From Escherichia fergusonii ATCC 35469 (GTDB lineage Bacteria > Pseudomonadota > Gammaproteobacteria > Enterobacterales > Enterobacteriaceae), in contig NC_011740.1 of assembly GCF_000026225.1 (NCBI RefSeq), forward strand, positions 3,286,001 to 3,350,000: a stretch of DNA of 64,000 bases, given 5' to 3'. Of the stretch, positions 35,614 through 45,213 are shown in pieces. How positions within the stretch are numbered: position 1 is the first letter of the stretch; every line of letters starts with the position of its first letter. Under the pieces are notes generated by a model. The model had not been told where the DNA came from. It made no database searches and saw only the letters and a list, made by a program, of their open reading frames with translations. Made by a program: the position numbers and the translations under genes.

Positions 35614-36084
35614 ATGGATATTCGTAAGATTAAAAAACTGATCGAGCTGGTTGAAGAATCAGGCATCTCCGAACTGGAAATTTCTGAAGGCGAAGAGTCA
35701 GTACGCATCAGCCGTGCAGCTCCTGCCGCAAGTTTCCCTGTGATGCAACAAGCTTACGCTGCACCAATGATGCAGCAGCCAGCTCAATCTAACGCAGCCG
35801 CTCCGGCGACCGTTCCTTCCATGGAAGCGCCAGCAGCAGCGGAAATCAGTGGTCACATCGTACGTTCCCCGATGGTTGGTACTTTCTACCGCACCCCAAG
35901 CCCGGACGCGAAAGCGTTCATCGAAGTGGGTCAGAAAGTCAACGTGGGCGATACCCTGTGCATCGTTGAAGCCATGAAAATGATGAACCAGATCGAAGCA
36001 GACAAATCCGGTACTGTGAAAGCAATTCTGGTCGAAAGTGGACAACCGGTAGAATTTGACGAGCCGCTGGTCGTCATCGAGTAA
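35614..36084 (+). CDS. accB: AccB, biotin carboxyl carrier protein
   Basis: 156 residues. An N-terminal dimerisation region (about 1-35) is followed by a linker rich in A, P and Q (about 36-78) and the biotinyl domain (80-156), with the modified lysine K122 in EAMKMMNQ. It carries CO2 for acetyl-CoA carboxylase. It lies 10 bases before accC in the same operon. Confidence 0.99.
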
Positions 36085-36094
36085 CGAGGCGAAC

Positions 36095-37444
36095 ATGCTG
36101 GATAAAATTGTTATTGCCAACCGCGGCGAGATTGCATTGCGTATTCTTCGTGCCTGTAAAGAACTGGGCATCAAGACTGTCGCTGTGCACTCCAGTGCGG
36201 ATCGCGATCTAAAACACGTATTACTGACAGATGAAACGGTCTGTATCGGCCCTGCTCCGTCAGTAAAAAGTTATCTGAACATCCCGGCAATCATCAGCGC
36301 CGCTGAAATCACCGGCGCAGTAGCAATCCATCCGGGTTACGGCTTCCTCTCCGAGAACGCCAATTTTGCCGAGCAGGTTGAACGCTCCGGCTTTATCTTC
36401 ATCGGCCCGAAAGCAGACACCATTCGCCTGATGGGTGATAAAGTATCCGCAATCGCCGCGATGAAAAAAGCGGGCGTTCCTTGCGTACCGGGTTCTGACG
36501 GCCCGCTGGGCGACGATATGGATAAAAACCGCGCCATTGCAAAACGCATTGGTTACCCGGTGATTATCAAAGCCTCCGGCGGCGGCGGCGGTCGTGGCAT
36601 GCGTGTAGTACGCGGTGACGCTGAACTGGCACAATCCATCTCCATGACCCGTGCGGAAGCGAAAGCCGCTTTCAATAACGACATGGTTTACATGGAGAAA
36701 TACCTGGAAAATCCTCGCCACGTCGAGATCCAGGTACTGGCGGACGGTCAGGGCAACGCTATCTATCTGGCGGAACGTGACTGCTCTATGCAGCGTCGTC
36801 ACCAGAAAGTGGTCGAAGAAGCGCCAGCACCGGGCATTACCCCGGAACTACGTCGCTACATCGGTGAACGTTGTGCTAAAGCGTGTGTTGATATCGGCTA
36901 TCGCGGTGCAGGTACTTTCGAGTTCCTGTTCGAAAACGGCGAGTTCTATTTCATCGAAATGAACACCCGTATTCAGGTAGAACACCCGGTTACTGAAATG
37001 ATCACCGGTGTTGACCTGATCAAAGAACAGCTGCGTATTGCTGCTGGTCAGCCACTGTCGATCAAGCAAGAAGAAGTTCACGTTCGCGGCCATGCGGTGG
37101 AATGCCGTATTAACGCCGAAGATCCGAACACCTTCCTGCCAAGCCCGGGCAAAATCACCCGTTTCCACGCACCTGGCGGTTTTGGCGTGCGTTGGGAGTC
37201 TCATATCTACGCGGGCTACACCGTGCCGCCGTACTATGACTCAATGATCGGCAAACTAATTTGCTACGGTGAAAACCGTGACGTGGCGATTGCCCGCATG
37301 AAGAATGCATTGCAGGAGCTGATCATCGACGGTATTAAAACCAACGTTGATCTGCAGATTCGCATCATGAATGACGAGAACTTCCAGCATGGTGGCACTA
37401 ACATCCACTATCTGGAGAAAAAACTCGGTCTTCAGGAAAAATAA
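36095..37444 (+). CDS. accC: AccC, biotin carboxylase
   Basis: 449 residues starting MLDKIVIANRGEIALRILRACK. ATP-grasp enzyme with the glycine-rich loop KASGGGGGRGMRVV (about 159-172) and active-site block FIEMNTRIQVEHPVTEM (about 286-302). The upstream ATG inside accB is rejected. It carboxylates biotin on AccB using bicarbonate and ATP. Confidence 0.99.
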   Translation: MLDKIVIANRGEIALRILRACKELGIKTVAVHSSADRDLKHVLLTDETVCIGPAPSVKSYLNIPAIISAAEITGAVAIHPGYGFLSENANFAEQVERSGFIFIGPKADTIRLMGDKVSAIAAMKKAGVPCVPGSDGPLGDDMDKNRAIAKRIGYPVIIKASGGGGGRGMRVVRGDAELAQSISMTRAEAKAAFNNDMVYMEKYLENPRHVEIQVLADGQGNAIYLAERDCSMQRRHQKVVEEAPAPGITPELRRYIGERCAKACVDIGYRGAGTFEFLFENGEFYFIEMNTRIQVEHPVTEMITGVDLIKEQLRIAAGQPLSIKQEEVHVRGHAVECRINAEDPNTFLPSPGKITRFHAPGGFGVRWESHIYAGYTVPPYYDSMIGKLICYGENRDVAIARMKNALQELIIDGIKTNVDLQIRIMNDENFQHGGTNIHYLEKKLGLQEK

Positions 37445-37460
37445 GACTGCAAAAGCGTCA

Positions 37461-37486
37461 AAAGGCCGGATTTTCCGGCCTTTTTT
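37461..37486 (+). terminator. accBC terminator
   Basis: Stem AAAGGCCGGA / TCCGGCCTTT with a T tract, 17 bases after the accC stop codon; a strong rho-independent terminator. Confidence 0.92.
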
Positions 37487-37552
37487 ATTACTGGGGATCG
37501 ACAACCCCCATAAGGTACAATCCCCGCTTTCTTCACCCATCAGGGACAAAAA

Positions 37553-37795
37553 ATGGACACTCGTTTTGTTCAGGCCCATAAAGAGGCGCGCTGGGCGCTG
37601 GGGCTGACCCTTTTGTATCTGGCGGTATGGTTAGTAGCCGCTTACTTACCTGGCGTTGCCCCCGGTTTTACCGGCTTTCCGCGCTGGTTTGAGATGGCTT
37701 GCATCCTGACGCCGCTGCTGTTTATTGGACTGTGCTGGGCGATGGTGAAATTTATCTATCGCGATATCCCACTGGAGGATGACGATGCAGCTTGA
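37553..37795 (+). CDS. yhdT: YhdT, small membrane protein upstream of panF
   Basis: 80 residues with two membrane helices (about 15-35 and 45-67), DUF997 family. It is found next to sodium/pantothenate symporters across enterobacteria, and its C-terminus overlaps the panF start by 11 bases, so a helper or assembly role for PanF is plausible but unproven. Confidence 0.93.
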   Translation: MDTRFVQAHKEARWALGLTLLYLAVWLVAAYLPGVAPGFTGFPRWFEMACILTPLLFIGLCWAMVKFIYRDIPLEDDDAA

Positions 37796-39236
37796 AGTGA
37801 TTCTACCGCTGGTCGCCTATCTGGTGGTGGTGTTCGGGATTTCAGTTTATGCGATGCGTAAACGGAACACCGGCACCTTCCTTAATGAGTATTTCCTCGG
37901 CAGCCGTTCTATGGGCGGTATTGTGCTGGCGATGACGCTCACCGCGACCTATATCAGTGCCAGTTCGTTTATCGGCGGGCCAGGAGCTGCTTATAAATAC
38001 GGCCTGGGTTGGGTATTGCTGGCGATGATTCAGCTACCTGCGGTCTGGCTTTCGCTCGGTATTCTCGGCAAGAAGTTCGCGATTCTTGCGCGCCGATACA
38101 ATGCAGTGACGCTGAACGATATGCTGTTTGCCCGCTACCAGAGTCGTCTTCTGGTATGGCTGGCGAGTTTGAGTTTGCTGGTTGCGTTCGTTGGTGCGAT
38201 GACCGTGCAGTTTATCGGCGGTGCGCGCCTGCTGGAAACCGCGGCGGGTATTCCTTATGAAACCGGGCTGCTGATTTTCGGTATCAGCATTGCGTTGTAT
38301 ACCGCCTTTGGCGGCTTTCGCGCCAGCGTGCTGAACGACACCATGCAAGGGCTGGTGATGCTGATTGGCACCATTGTGCTGCTTATTGGCGTGGTCCATG
38401 CTGCTGGCGGCTTAGGCAACGCAGTAGAGACACTGCAAACCATTGATCCGCAACTGGTTACGCCACAAGGCGCTGACGATATTCTGTCGCCTGCCTTTAT
38501 GACGTCGTTCTGGGTGCTGGTGTGCTTTGGCGTTATTGGCCTGCCGCATACTGCGGTGCGCTGTATCTCCTATAAAGACAGCAAAGCAGTACATCGGGGG
38601 ATCATCATCGGTACGATTGTAGTCGCAATCCTGATGTTCGGTATGCACCTGGCCGGAGCATTAGGTCGTGCAGTGATCCCCGATCTCACCGTACCGGACC
38701 TGGTGATCCCGACGTTGATGGTAAAAGTATTGCCACCGTTTGCTGCCGGGATCTTCCTTGCAGCTCCTATGGCTGCGATCATGTCGACGATCAACGCCCA
38801 ATTGCTGCAAAGTTCCGCTACGATCATTAAAGATCTCTATCTGAATATCCGTCCGGATCAAATGCAAAACGAGACGCGCCTGAAGCGGATGTCGGCGGTG
38901 ATTACGTTGATTCTCGGCGCGTTGCTGCTGCTTGCTGCATGGAAGCCGCCTGAAATGATCATCTGGCTGAATTTGCTGGCCTTCGGCGGGCTGGAAGCTG
39001 TCTTCCTGTGGCCGCTGGTACTGGGTCTTTACTGGGAACGCGCTAACGCCAAAGGCGCGCTAAGTGCGATGATCGTTGGCGGCGTACTGTATGCCGTACT
39101 TGCGACACTGAATATTCAGTACCTGGGCTTCCACCCTATCGTGCCCTCGTTGCTGCTAAGTTTGCTGGCTTTCCTGGTCGGAAACCGTTTCGGTACGTCC
39201 GTCCCGCAAGCTACCGTTTTGACTACTGATAAATAA
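37785..39236 (+). CDS. panF: PanF, sodium/pantothenate symporter
   Basis: 483 residues starting MQLEVILPLVAYL; the ATG two codons earlier is less favoured. Solute:sodium symporter family with about 13 membrane helices and the conserved FLNEYFLGSRSMGG and GGFRASVLNDTMQG blocks. It imports pantothenate, the coenzyme A precursor. It is translationally coupled with yhdT and followed 11 bases later by prmA. Confidence 0.97.
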   Translation: MQLEVILPLVAYLVVVFGISVYAMRKRNTGTFLNEYFLGSRSMGGIVLAMTLTATYISASSFIGGPGAAYKYGLGWVLLAMIQLPAVWLSLGILGKKFAILARRYNAVTLNDMLFARYQSRLLVWLASLSLLVAFVGAMTVQFIGGARLLETAAGIPYETGLLIFGISIALYTAFGGFRASVLNDTMQGLVMLIGTIVLLIGVVHAAGGLGNAVETLQTIDPQLVTPQGADDILSPAFMTSFWVLVCFGVIGLPHTAVRCISYKDSKAVHRGIIIGTIVVAILMFGMHLAGALGRAVIPDLTVPDLVIPTLMVKVLPPFAAGIFLAAPMAAIMSTINAQLLQSSATIIKDLYLNIRPDQMQNETRLKRMSAVITLILGALLLLAAWKPPEMIIWLNLLAFGGLEAVFLWPLVLGLYWERANAKGALSAMIVGGVLYAVLATLNIQYLGFHPIVPSLLLSLLAFLVGNRFGTSVPQATVLTTDK

Positions 39237-39247
39237 AGAGTTTTGCC

Positions 39248-40129
39248 ATGCCTTGGATCCAACTGAAACTGAACACCACCGGCGCGAACGCCGAAGATCT
39301 TAGCGATGCGCTGATGGAAGCGGGTGCCGTTTCTATCACTTTTCAGGATACCCACGATACGCCTGTATTTGAGCCGCTTCCGGGCGAAACGCGTCTGTGG
39401 GGCGACACCGATGTGATTGGTCTGTTCGATGCTGAAACCGACATGAAAGAAGTCGTGGCGATTCTGGAGAATCATCCGCTGCTCGGCGCAGGCTTCGCGC
39501 ACAAAATCGAACAACTGGAAGATAAAGACTGGGAGCGCGAATGGATGGATAATTTCCACCCAATGCGCTTTGGCGAACGTCTGTGGATCTGCCCAAGCTG
39601 GCGTGATGTGCCGGACGAAAATGCCGTCAACGTAATGTTAGACCCAGGGCTGGCGTTTGGTACAGGGACTCATCCAACCACCTCTCTGTGCCTGCAATGG
39701 CTCGACAGCCTCGATTTAACCGGTAAAACGGTCATCGACTTTGGCTGTGGTTCCGGCATTCTGGCTATCGCGGCGCTGAAGCTGGGTGCAGCAAAAGCCA
39801 TTGGTATTGATATCGACCCGCAGGCGATTCAGGCCAGCCGCGATAACGCCGAACGTAATGGCGTTTCTGACCGTCTGGAACTCTACTTACCGAAAGATCA
39901 GCCAGAAGAAATGAAAGCCGACGTGGTGGTCGCGAACATCCTCGCAGGCCCGTTACGTGAACTGGCACCATTAATCAGCGTCCTGCCAGTTTCAGGCGGT
40001 TTGCTGGGCCTTTCCGGTATTCTGGCAAGCCAGGCGGAGAGCGTTTGCGAAGCTTATGCCGACAGCTTCGCTCTGGACCCGGTCGTGGAAAAAGAAGAGT
40101 GGTGTCGCATTACCGGTCGTAAGAATTAA
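39248..40129 (+). CDS. prmA: PrmA, ribosomal protein L11 methyltransferase
   Basis: 293 residues. An N-terminal L11-binding domain (about 1-60) and a linker precede the class I methyltransferase domain with SAM motif IDFGCGSGILAIAAL (about 163-177) and NILAGPL. It trimethylates several sites in L11. Likely co-transcribed with panF. Confidence 0.98.
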   Translation: MPWIQLKLNTTGANAEDLSDALMEAGAVSITFQDTHDTPVFEPLPGETRLWGDTDVIGLFDAETDMKEVVAILENHPLLGAGFAHKIEQLEDKDWEREWMDNFHPMRFGERLWICPSWRDVPDENAVNVMLDPGLAFGTGTHPTTSLCLQWLDSLDLTGKTVIDFGCGSGILAIAALKLGAAKAIGIDIDPQAIQASRDNAERNGVSDRLELYLPKDQPEEMKADVVVANILAGPLRELAPLISVLPVSGGLLGLSGILASQAESVCEAYADSFALDPVVEKEEWCRITGRKN

Positions 40130-40374
40130 CTTTCGCATCACCGTATAGTGATGCAGAGCGAAGTGCGAGCAATATCACAAAAGGCACGTTAATTTGCCGA
40201 TTATTTACGCAGATTTGCGTGCCAAAATTTTCATTCATAAAGAAAAATTGAGAACTTACTCAAATTTCTTGGAGTGTGAATTTTAGTCACTATTTTCTAA
40301 TATGATGATTTTTATGAGTAATTATCGCGCTACGCTCATTTTAAATGCAATTCTTTGATCCATCTCAGAGGATT

Positions 40375-40389
40375 GGTCAAAGTTTGGCC
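40375..40389 (+). promoter_or_regulatory. Fis-binding site upstream of dusB-fis
   Basis: GGTCAAAGTTTGGCC fits the degenerate palindromic Fis consensus (G, then Y/R-A-T core, then C) and ends just before the -35 element; it corresponds to the known negative-autoregulation site of the E. coli fis promoter. Confidence 0.8.
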
Positions 40390-40418
40390 TTTCATCTCGT
40401 GCAAAAAATGCGTAATAT
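40390..40418 (+). promoter_or_regulatory. dusB-fis promoter
   Basis: -35 TTTCAT (40390-40395), 17-bp spacer, -10 TAATAT (40413-40418), followed by a GC-rich discriminator (ACGCCGCC), the stringent-type structure of the E. coli fis promoter. The rest of the 328-base prmA-dusB gap (from 40130) is AT-rich and shows no gene. Confidence 0.85.
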
Positions 40419-40457
40419 ACGCCGCCTTGCAGTCACAGTATGGTCATTTCTTAACAC

Positions 40458-41423
40458 ATGCGCATCGGACAATATCAGCTCAGAAATCGCCTGATCGCAG
40501 CGCCCATGGCTGGCATTACAGACAGACCTTTTCGGACGTTGTGCTACGAGATGGGAGCCGGATTGACAGTATCCGAGATGATGTCTTCTAACCCACAGGT
40601 TTGGGAAAGCGACAAATCTCGTTTACGGATGGTGCACATTGATGAACCCGGTATTCGCACCGTGCAAATTGCCGGTAGCGATCCTAAAGAAATGGCAGAT
40701 GCAGCACGTATTAACGTGGAAAGCGGTGCCCAGATTATTGATATCAATATGGGTTGCCCGGCTAAAAAAGTGAATCGCAAGCTCGCAGGTTCAGCCCTCT
40801 TGCAGTACCCGGATGTCGTTAAATCGATTCTTACCGAGGTCGTCAATGCAGTGGACGTTCCTGTTACCCTGAAGATTCGCACCGGCTGGGCGCCGGAACA
40901 CCGTAACTGCGAAGAGATTGCCCAACTGGCTGAAGACTGTGGCATTCAGGCTCTGACCATTCATGGCCGTACACGCGCCTGTTTGTTCAATGGAGAAGCT
41001 GAATACGACAGTATTCGGGCAGTTAAGCAGAAAGTTTCCATTCCGGTTATCGCGAATGGCGACATTACTGACCCGCTTAAAGCCAGAGCTGTGCTCGACT
41101 ATACAGGGGCGGATGCCCTGATGATAGGCCGCGCAGCTCAGGGAAGACCCTGGATCTTTCGGGAAATCCAGCATTATCTGGACACTGGGGAGTTGCTGCC
41201 CCCGCTGCCTTTGGCAGAGGTTAAGCGCTTGCTTTGCGCGCACGTTCGGGAACTGCATGACTTTTATGGTCCGGCAAAAGGGTACCGAATTGCACGTAAA
41301 CACGTTTCCTGGTATCTCCAGGAACACGCTCCAAATGACCAGTTTCGGCGCACATTCAACGCCATTGAGGATGCCAGCGAACAGCTGGAGGCGTTGGAGG
41401 CATACTTCGAAAATTTTGCGTAA
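40458..41423 (+). CDS. dusB: DusB, tRNA-dihydrouridine synthase B
   Basis: 321 residues. A TIM-barrel FMN domain carries the catalytic cysteine in INMGCPAKKVNRKLAGSALL (about residue 100) and the FMN-phosphate motif GADALMIGRAAQG, followed by a C-terminal helical tRNA-recognition domain (about 245-321). It reduces uridine 17 of tRNAs. It precedes fis in one operon, and in E. coli its mRNA boosts fis translation. Confidence 0.98.
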   Translation: MRIGQYQLRNRLIAAPMAGITDRPFRTLCYEMGAGLTVSEMMSSNPQVWESDKSRLRMVHIDEPGIRTVQIAGSDPKEMADAARINVESGAQIIDINMGCPAKKVNRKLAGSALLQYPDVVKSILTEVVNAVDVPVTLKIRTGWAPEHRNCEEIAQLAEDCGIQALTIHGRTRACLFNGEAEYDSIRAVKQKVSIPVIANGDITDPLKARAVLDYTGADALMIGRAAQGRPWIFREIQHYLDTGELLPPLPLAEVKRLLCAHVRELHDFYGPAKGYRIARKHVSWYLQEHAPNDQFRRTFNAIEDASEQLEALEAYFENFA

Positions 41424-41448
41424 ACAGAAATAAAGAGCTGACAGAACT

Positions 41449-41745
41449 ATGTTCGAACAACGCGTAAATTCTGACGTACTGACCGTTTCTACCGTTAACT
41501 CTCAGGATCAGGTAACCCAAAAACCCCTGCGTGACTCGGTTAAACAGGCACTGAAGAACTATTTTGCTCAACTGAATGGTCAGGATGTGAATGACCTCTA
41601 TGAGCTGGTACTGGCTGAAGTAGAACAGCCCCTGTTGGACATGGTGATGCAATACACCCGTGGTAACCAGACCCGTGCTGCGCTGATGATGGGCATCAAC
41701 CGTGGTACGCTGCGTAAAAAATTGAAAAAGTACGGCATGAACTAA
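41449..41745 (+). CDS. fis: Fis, nucleoid-associated DNA-bending protein
   Basis: 98 residues, same length as E. coli Fis. A flexible N-terminal beta-hairpin arm (about 10-26), two dimerisation helices, and a C-terminal helix-turn-helix (about 74-95, [20 protein letters not shown]) are seen. It activates rRNA promoters, including those of the rRNA operon in this window, and is a recombination enhancer-binding protein. Second gene of dusB-fis. Confidence 0.99.
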
Positions 41746-41770
41746 TTCAGGTTAGCTAAATGCTTGATTA

Positions 41771-41806
41771 AAAGGCGCTACTCGGCATGGGGAAGCGCCT
41801 TTTTTA
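41771..41806 (+). terminator. dusB-fis terminator
   Basis: Stem AAGGCGCT...AGCGCCTT with T tract, 26 bases after the fis stop codon. Confidence 0.88.
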
Positions 41807-41830
41807 TACGTGTCACACTGGGGAGTGACC

Positions 41831-42709
41831 ATGAGATCAAAATGTGAACCAACCTGGTTTGGTGATGAGTCCAGGCGCATTATCCACGGTGACGCGCTTT
41901 CTGAATTAAAAAAACTTCCTTCTGAAAGTGTAGATTTAATTTTTGCTGACCCGCCCTATAACATCGGCAAAAATTTTGATGGACTGGTTGAGTCCTGGGA
42001 TGACGCCGATTTTCGCTCCTGGCTGTTTGAAATCATTGCTGAATGCCACCGCGTTCTGAAGAAACAAGGCAGCATGTACATCATGAACAGCACGGAAAAT
42101 ATGCCCTGGATCGATCTTGAATGTCGTAAACTCTTCACCATTAAAAGCCGCATTATCTGGGCTTATGACAGCTCTGGAGTGCAGGCGAAAAAATACTTCG
42201 GCTCAATGTATGAACCCATCCTGATGATGGTCAAGGATGCCAAAAACTATACCTTTAACAGTGATGCGATCCTGGTAGAAGCCAAAACCGGGGCGAAGCG
42301 TGCATTGATTGACTACCGTAAAAACCCACCACAGCCATATAACTCGCAAAAAGTTCCAGGGAATGTTTGGGAATTCTCTCGTGTGCGTTATTTGATGGAT
42401 GAGTATGAAAACCATCCCACGCAAAAGCCTGTTGCCCTTCTTAAGCGGATTATTCTGGCGTCTTCCTGCCCTGGCGATATTGTTCTGGACCCATTCGCGG
42501 GTAGCTTCACCACCGGCGAAGTTGCGGTAGAAACAGGACGTAGATTCATCGGTATTGAAGTTAACTGCGAGTATGTGAAGATGGGGCTTAGAAGATTGAA
42601 TGTTGACTCCCATTTTTCTGCCGAAGAGCTGGCGAAAGTGAAAAAACGCAAAACGCGGAATCAGTCGAAAAAAAGTCAAAACTCACGTGGTTCCCTTTTA
42701 CCCCGTTAA
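41831..42709 (+). CDS. yhdJ: YhdJ, orphan adenine-N6 DNA methyltransferase
   Basis: 292 residues from the ATG at 41831, preceded by GGGGAGTG. The catalytic DPPYNIGKN motif (about residues 41-49) comes before the SAM motif DPFAGSF (about 224-230), the beta-class order. In E. coli this enzyme methylates ATGCAT (second A) and has no partner endonuclease; none is encoded here either. The C-terminus is basic (KKRKTRNQSKKSQNS). It is clearly more diverged from the K-12 protein I recall than its neighbours, especially near residues 50-65 and at the C-terminus. Confidence 0.93.
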   Translation: MRSKCEPTWFGDESRRIIHGDALSELKKLPSESVDLIFADPPYNIGKNFDGLVESWDDADFRSWLFEIIAECHRVLKKQGSMYIMNSTENMPWIDLECRKLFTIKSRIIWAYDSSGVQAKKYFGSMYEPILMMVKDAKNYTFNSDAILVEAKTGAKRALIDYRKNPPQPYNSQKVPGNVWEFSRVRYLMDEYENHPTQKPVALLKRIILASSCPGDIVLDPFAGSFTTGEVAVETGRRFIGIEVNCEYVKMGLRRLNVDSHFSAEELAKVKKRKTRNQSKKSQNSRGSLLPR

Positions 42710-42796
42710 CGTAAAAGCATTGTAAGCTCACTTTTCAACTCATAATTTTCGTGTATATTTCCAGCTCATCTGGAGATGAATACGCAGGGTTGAGCA

Positions 42797-42961
42797 ATGA
42801 TTCGTAAATATTGGTGGCTGATTGTGTTTGCAATTTCGGTTTTTGTTTTTGATGCTTTAATCATTCAATTGATTGAGTTAATGACGACTGAAGCCGATAA
42901 ATGCCGCAATATGAACTCTGTGAATCCACTTAAGCTGGTGAACTGTTCTGAACTTGACTAA
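42797..42961 (+). CDS. yhdU: YhdU, small single-span membrane protein
   Basis: 54 residues from ATG at 42797 (MIRKYWWLIVFAIS...). One N-terminal membrane helix (about 6-26) is followed by a short tail with two cysteines and the conserved DKCRNMNSVNPLKLVNC segment. It matches the E. coli small protein YhdU, apart from a shortened C-terminus. Function unknown. It lies between yhdJ and convergent acrS. Confidence 0.88.
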   Translation: MIRKYWWLIVFAISVFVFDALIIQLIELMTTEADKCRNMNSVNPLKLVNCSELD

Positions 42962-42978
42962 TAAATATGATTAATAAA

Positions 42979-43638
42979 TCATGCGAGTGATATATTCACA
43001 TCATGGATGTATGAAGTTTTATTATGATCTGCCATAAGCATCCGTAACACGTTATCAACTAATACGGGAGCCTGCTGATACAGGTTATATCCCGTTGGAT
43101 TTATCAACCAGTTTTTAACAATGCCGCTAAACGCCCCATAAATCACAATAACCATTACGTCTAAATCAAGTTGATTTGCGATCTCTCCCTTCGCCATACT
43201 TTTTTGTAACGTTTGCCGCAGAGTGTGAAGGTTAAACCCCATTTTCTCCCTTATTTCCTGTTCTGATATCATCTCTTCATTAAATTCACATTTATGAAAC
43301 AGAATTTGTAATAACGCCTGCTGCCTTGGTATTTCAGCAATATACTGCAGACCAACGATGAGCTGCTCCCGAAGTTGTTCCAGGGGGCTTTCTGCATCGT
43401 GAACCAGGAGCTTGTCTTGAATCAACTCACGTAACGCTGGTTGCTGCGCCCACACCTCATTGAACAACTGCGTTTTGTTCTCAAAATGCCAATAGATAGC
43501 TCCCCGCGTAACCCTTGCGGCATCGGCGATGTCATTCAGCGTTGTGTTGCTTACTCCACGCAGAGCAAACTGCACAATTGCCGTTTCAATCAAATGTTGT
43601 CTGGTTTTAAGGGCATCAGCCTTCGTTTTCTTCGCCAT
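42979..43638 (-). CDS. acrS: AcrS (EnvR), TetR-family repressor
   Basis: 219 residues. The N-terminal TetR helix-turn-helix (about 12-58, TTLNDIADAARVTRGAIYWHFENK) precedes a drug-sensing helical domain. In E. coli AcrS represses acrAB and probably acrEF. It is divergent from acrEF. It differs from the K-12 version at many positions in the C-terminal two thirds. Confidence 0.93.
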   Translation of the reverse strand: MAKKTKADALKTRQHLIETAIVQFALRGVSNTTLNDIADAARVTRGAIYWHFENKTQLFNEVWAQQPALRELIQDKLLVHDAESPLEQLREQLIVGLQYIAEIPRQQALLQILFHKCEFNEEMISEQEIREKMGFNLHTLRQTLQKSMAKGEIANQLDLDVMVIVIYGAFSGIVKNWLINPTGYNLYQQAPVLVDNVLRMLMADHNKTSYIHDVNISLA

Positions 43639-44044
43639 AATTTTATTTGCAGAGTTATCACAGGAGACAGTATTCCGTTGTTAGCGGAAAGAATAAGGGG
43701 CAAATTTATCATTTACCGTAGAATTAAACGAGCCTCTCCCTTTTAATTTCCTGACCCTCACCAAATCATTATTCCCATGAATCAACAAAGGCAATTTATT
43801 CATTGAGAAAATATATTTCTGGCTGTATTTGAAGATCGTAAAAAGTTACACTTCTGCGAATTGATAAACATCAGAATATTAATCTATTTTTGTTTTTATG
43901 TGCCGTATTTCGCGCACATAAATAAGTATTACTTACATCCACCGATGTTAATTTGTAGGATAGCGGATTGCTATTTTCCATCTTGTGCCTTTGCGCTTTA
44001 CCGTTCTCCGGTAAATAACGTGCTTCTGTTTTTAAGGATTAGTA
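43639..44044. promoter_or_regulatory. acrS-acrE divergent control region
   Basis: 406 AT-rich non-coding bases. ACATC-CACC-GATGT at 43935-43948 is a candidate operator for a TetR-type repressor. AT-richness is consistent with the known H-NS silencing of acrEF. No remnant gene seen. Confidence 0.4.
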
Positions 44045-45202
44045 ATGACGAAACATGCCAGGTATTCACTCCTGCCTTCATTCATCATCATCTCTGCCGT
44101 GTTACTTGCCGGATGTAAAGAAAAGGAAGAAACACCAGCGGTACATGCTGAACCACACGTCACAGTACACGTGGTCAAATCAGCACCGCTGGCAGTTACC
44201 ACCGAATTACCAGGCCGGACTTCAGCCTTCCGTATTGCAGAAGTTCGTCCGCAAGTGAGCGGCATCATTCTGCAGCGCAATTTTAAAGAAGGCAGTGATG
44301 TTCAGGCAGGTGATTCGCTTTATCAAATTGATCCCGCCACATATCAGGCCAGTTTCGATAGCGCTAAAGGCGAACTGGCGAAAAGCGAAGCTGCAGCTGC
44401 TATCGCACACTTAACAGTGAAACGCTATAACCCACTGGTGGGCACCAAATACATCAGCCAACAGGAATACGATCAGGCTATTGCCGACGCCCGTCAGGCT
44501 GACGCAGCGGTGATCGCCGCAAAAGCTGCGGTTGAAAGTGCACGCATTAACCTGGCTTACACCAAAGTGACTTCGCCTATTAGTGGACGTATTGGCAAGT
44601 CCAGCGTCACCGAAGGTGCACTGGTGACCAATGGTCAGGCATCACAACTGGCTACAGTGCAGCAGCTCGATCCAATTTATGTTGATGTTACTCAGTCCAG
44701 CAATGACTTTATGCGACTGAAACAGTCAGTTGAGTTGGGTAATCTGCATAAAGACAGTGCCAGCAGCAGTGTCGAACTGGTAATGGAAAATGGCCAGGTT
44801 TATCCACTGAAAGGCACGTTGCAATTCTCAGATGTCACCGTTGATGAAAGCACCGGCTCCATCACTTTAAGAGCTGTGTTTCCGAATCCACAGCACACCC
44901 TCTTGCCTGGTATGTTTGTCCGCGCACGCATTGACGAAGGCGTACAGCCTGACGCCATTCTTATCCCTCAACAGGGTGTTTCCCGGACACCACGAGGCGA
45001 TGCTACGGTCATGATTGTGAATGACAAAAATCAGGTTGAGGCACGCTCTGTCGAGGCATCTCAAGCCATCGGTGATCAATGGTTGATCAGCAAAGGATTA
45101 AAACAGGGTGAGCAAGTTATCGTTAGCGGCTTACAAAAAGCACGTCCTGGAGCACAGGTTAAAGCCACTGTGGATACACCCGCTGCCGATGCGTCTAAAT
45201 AA
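44045..45202 (+). CDS. acrE: AcrE, lipoprotein adaptor of the AcrEF-TolC pump
   Basis: 385 residues. A lipoprotein signal with lipobox LLAGC places the lipid on C24. Membrane-fusion layout follows: lipoyl halves (about 60-100 and 165-205), helical hairpin (100-165) and beta-barrel (210-300). It bridges AcrF and TolC. It lies 11 bases before acrF. Confidence 0.97.
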   Translation: MTKHARYSLLPSFIIISAVLLAGCKEKEETPAVHAEPHVTVHVVKSAPLAVTTELPGRTSAFRIAEVRPQVSGIILQRNFKEGSDVQAGDSLYQIDPATYQASFDSAKGELAKSEAAAAIAHLTVKRYNPLVGTKYISQQEYDQAIADARQADAAVIAAKAAVESARINLAYTKVTSPISGRIGKSSVTEGALVTNGQASQLATVQQLDPIYVDVTQSSNDFMRLKQSVELGNLHKDSASSSVELVMENGQVYPLKGTLQFSDVTVDESTGSITLRAVFPNPQHTLLPGMFVRARIDEGVQPDAILIPQQGVSRTPRGDATVMIVNDKNQVEARSVEASQAIGDQWLISKGLKQGEQVIVSGLQKARPGAQVKATVDTPAADASK

Positions 45203-45213
45203 GGTAACCTGAT

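Noticed and set aside
42203..42679. 158-codon frame antisense to yhdJ
   Set aside because: Shadow frame; yhdJ carries intact methyltransferase motifs on the other strand.
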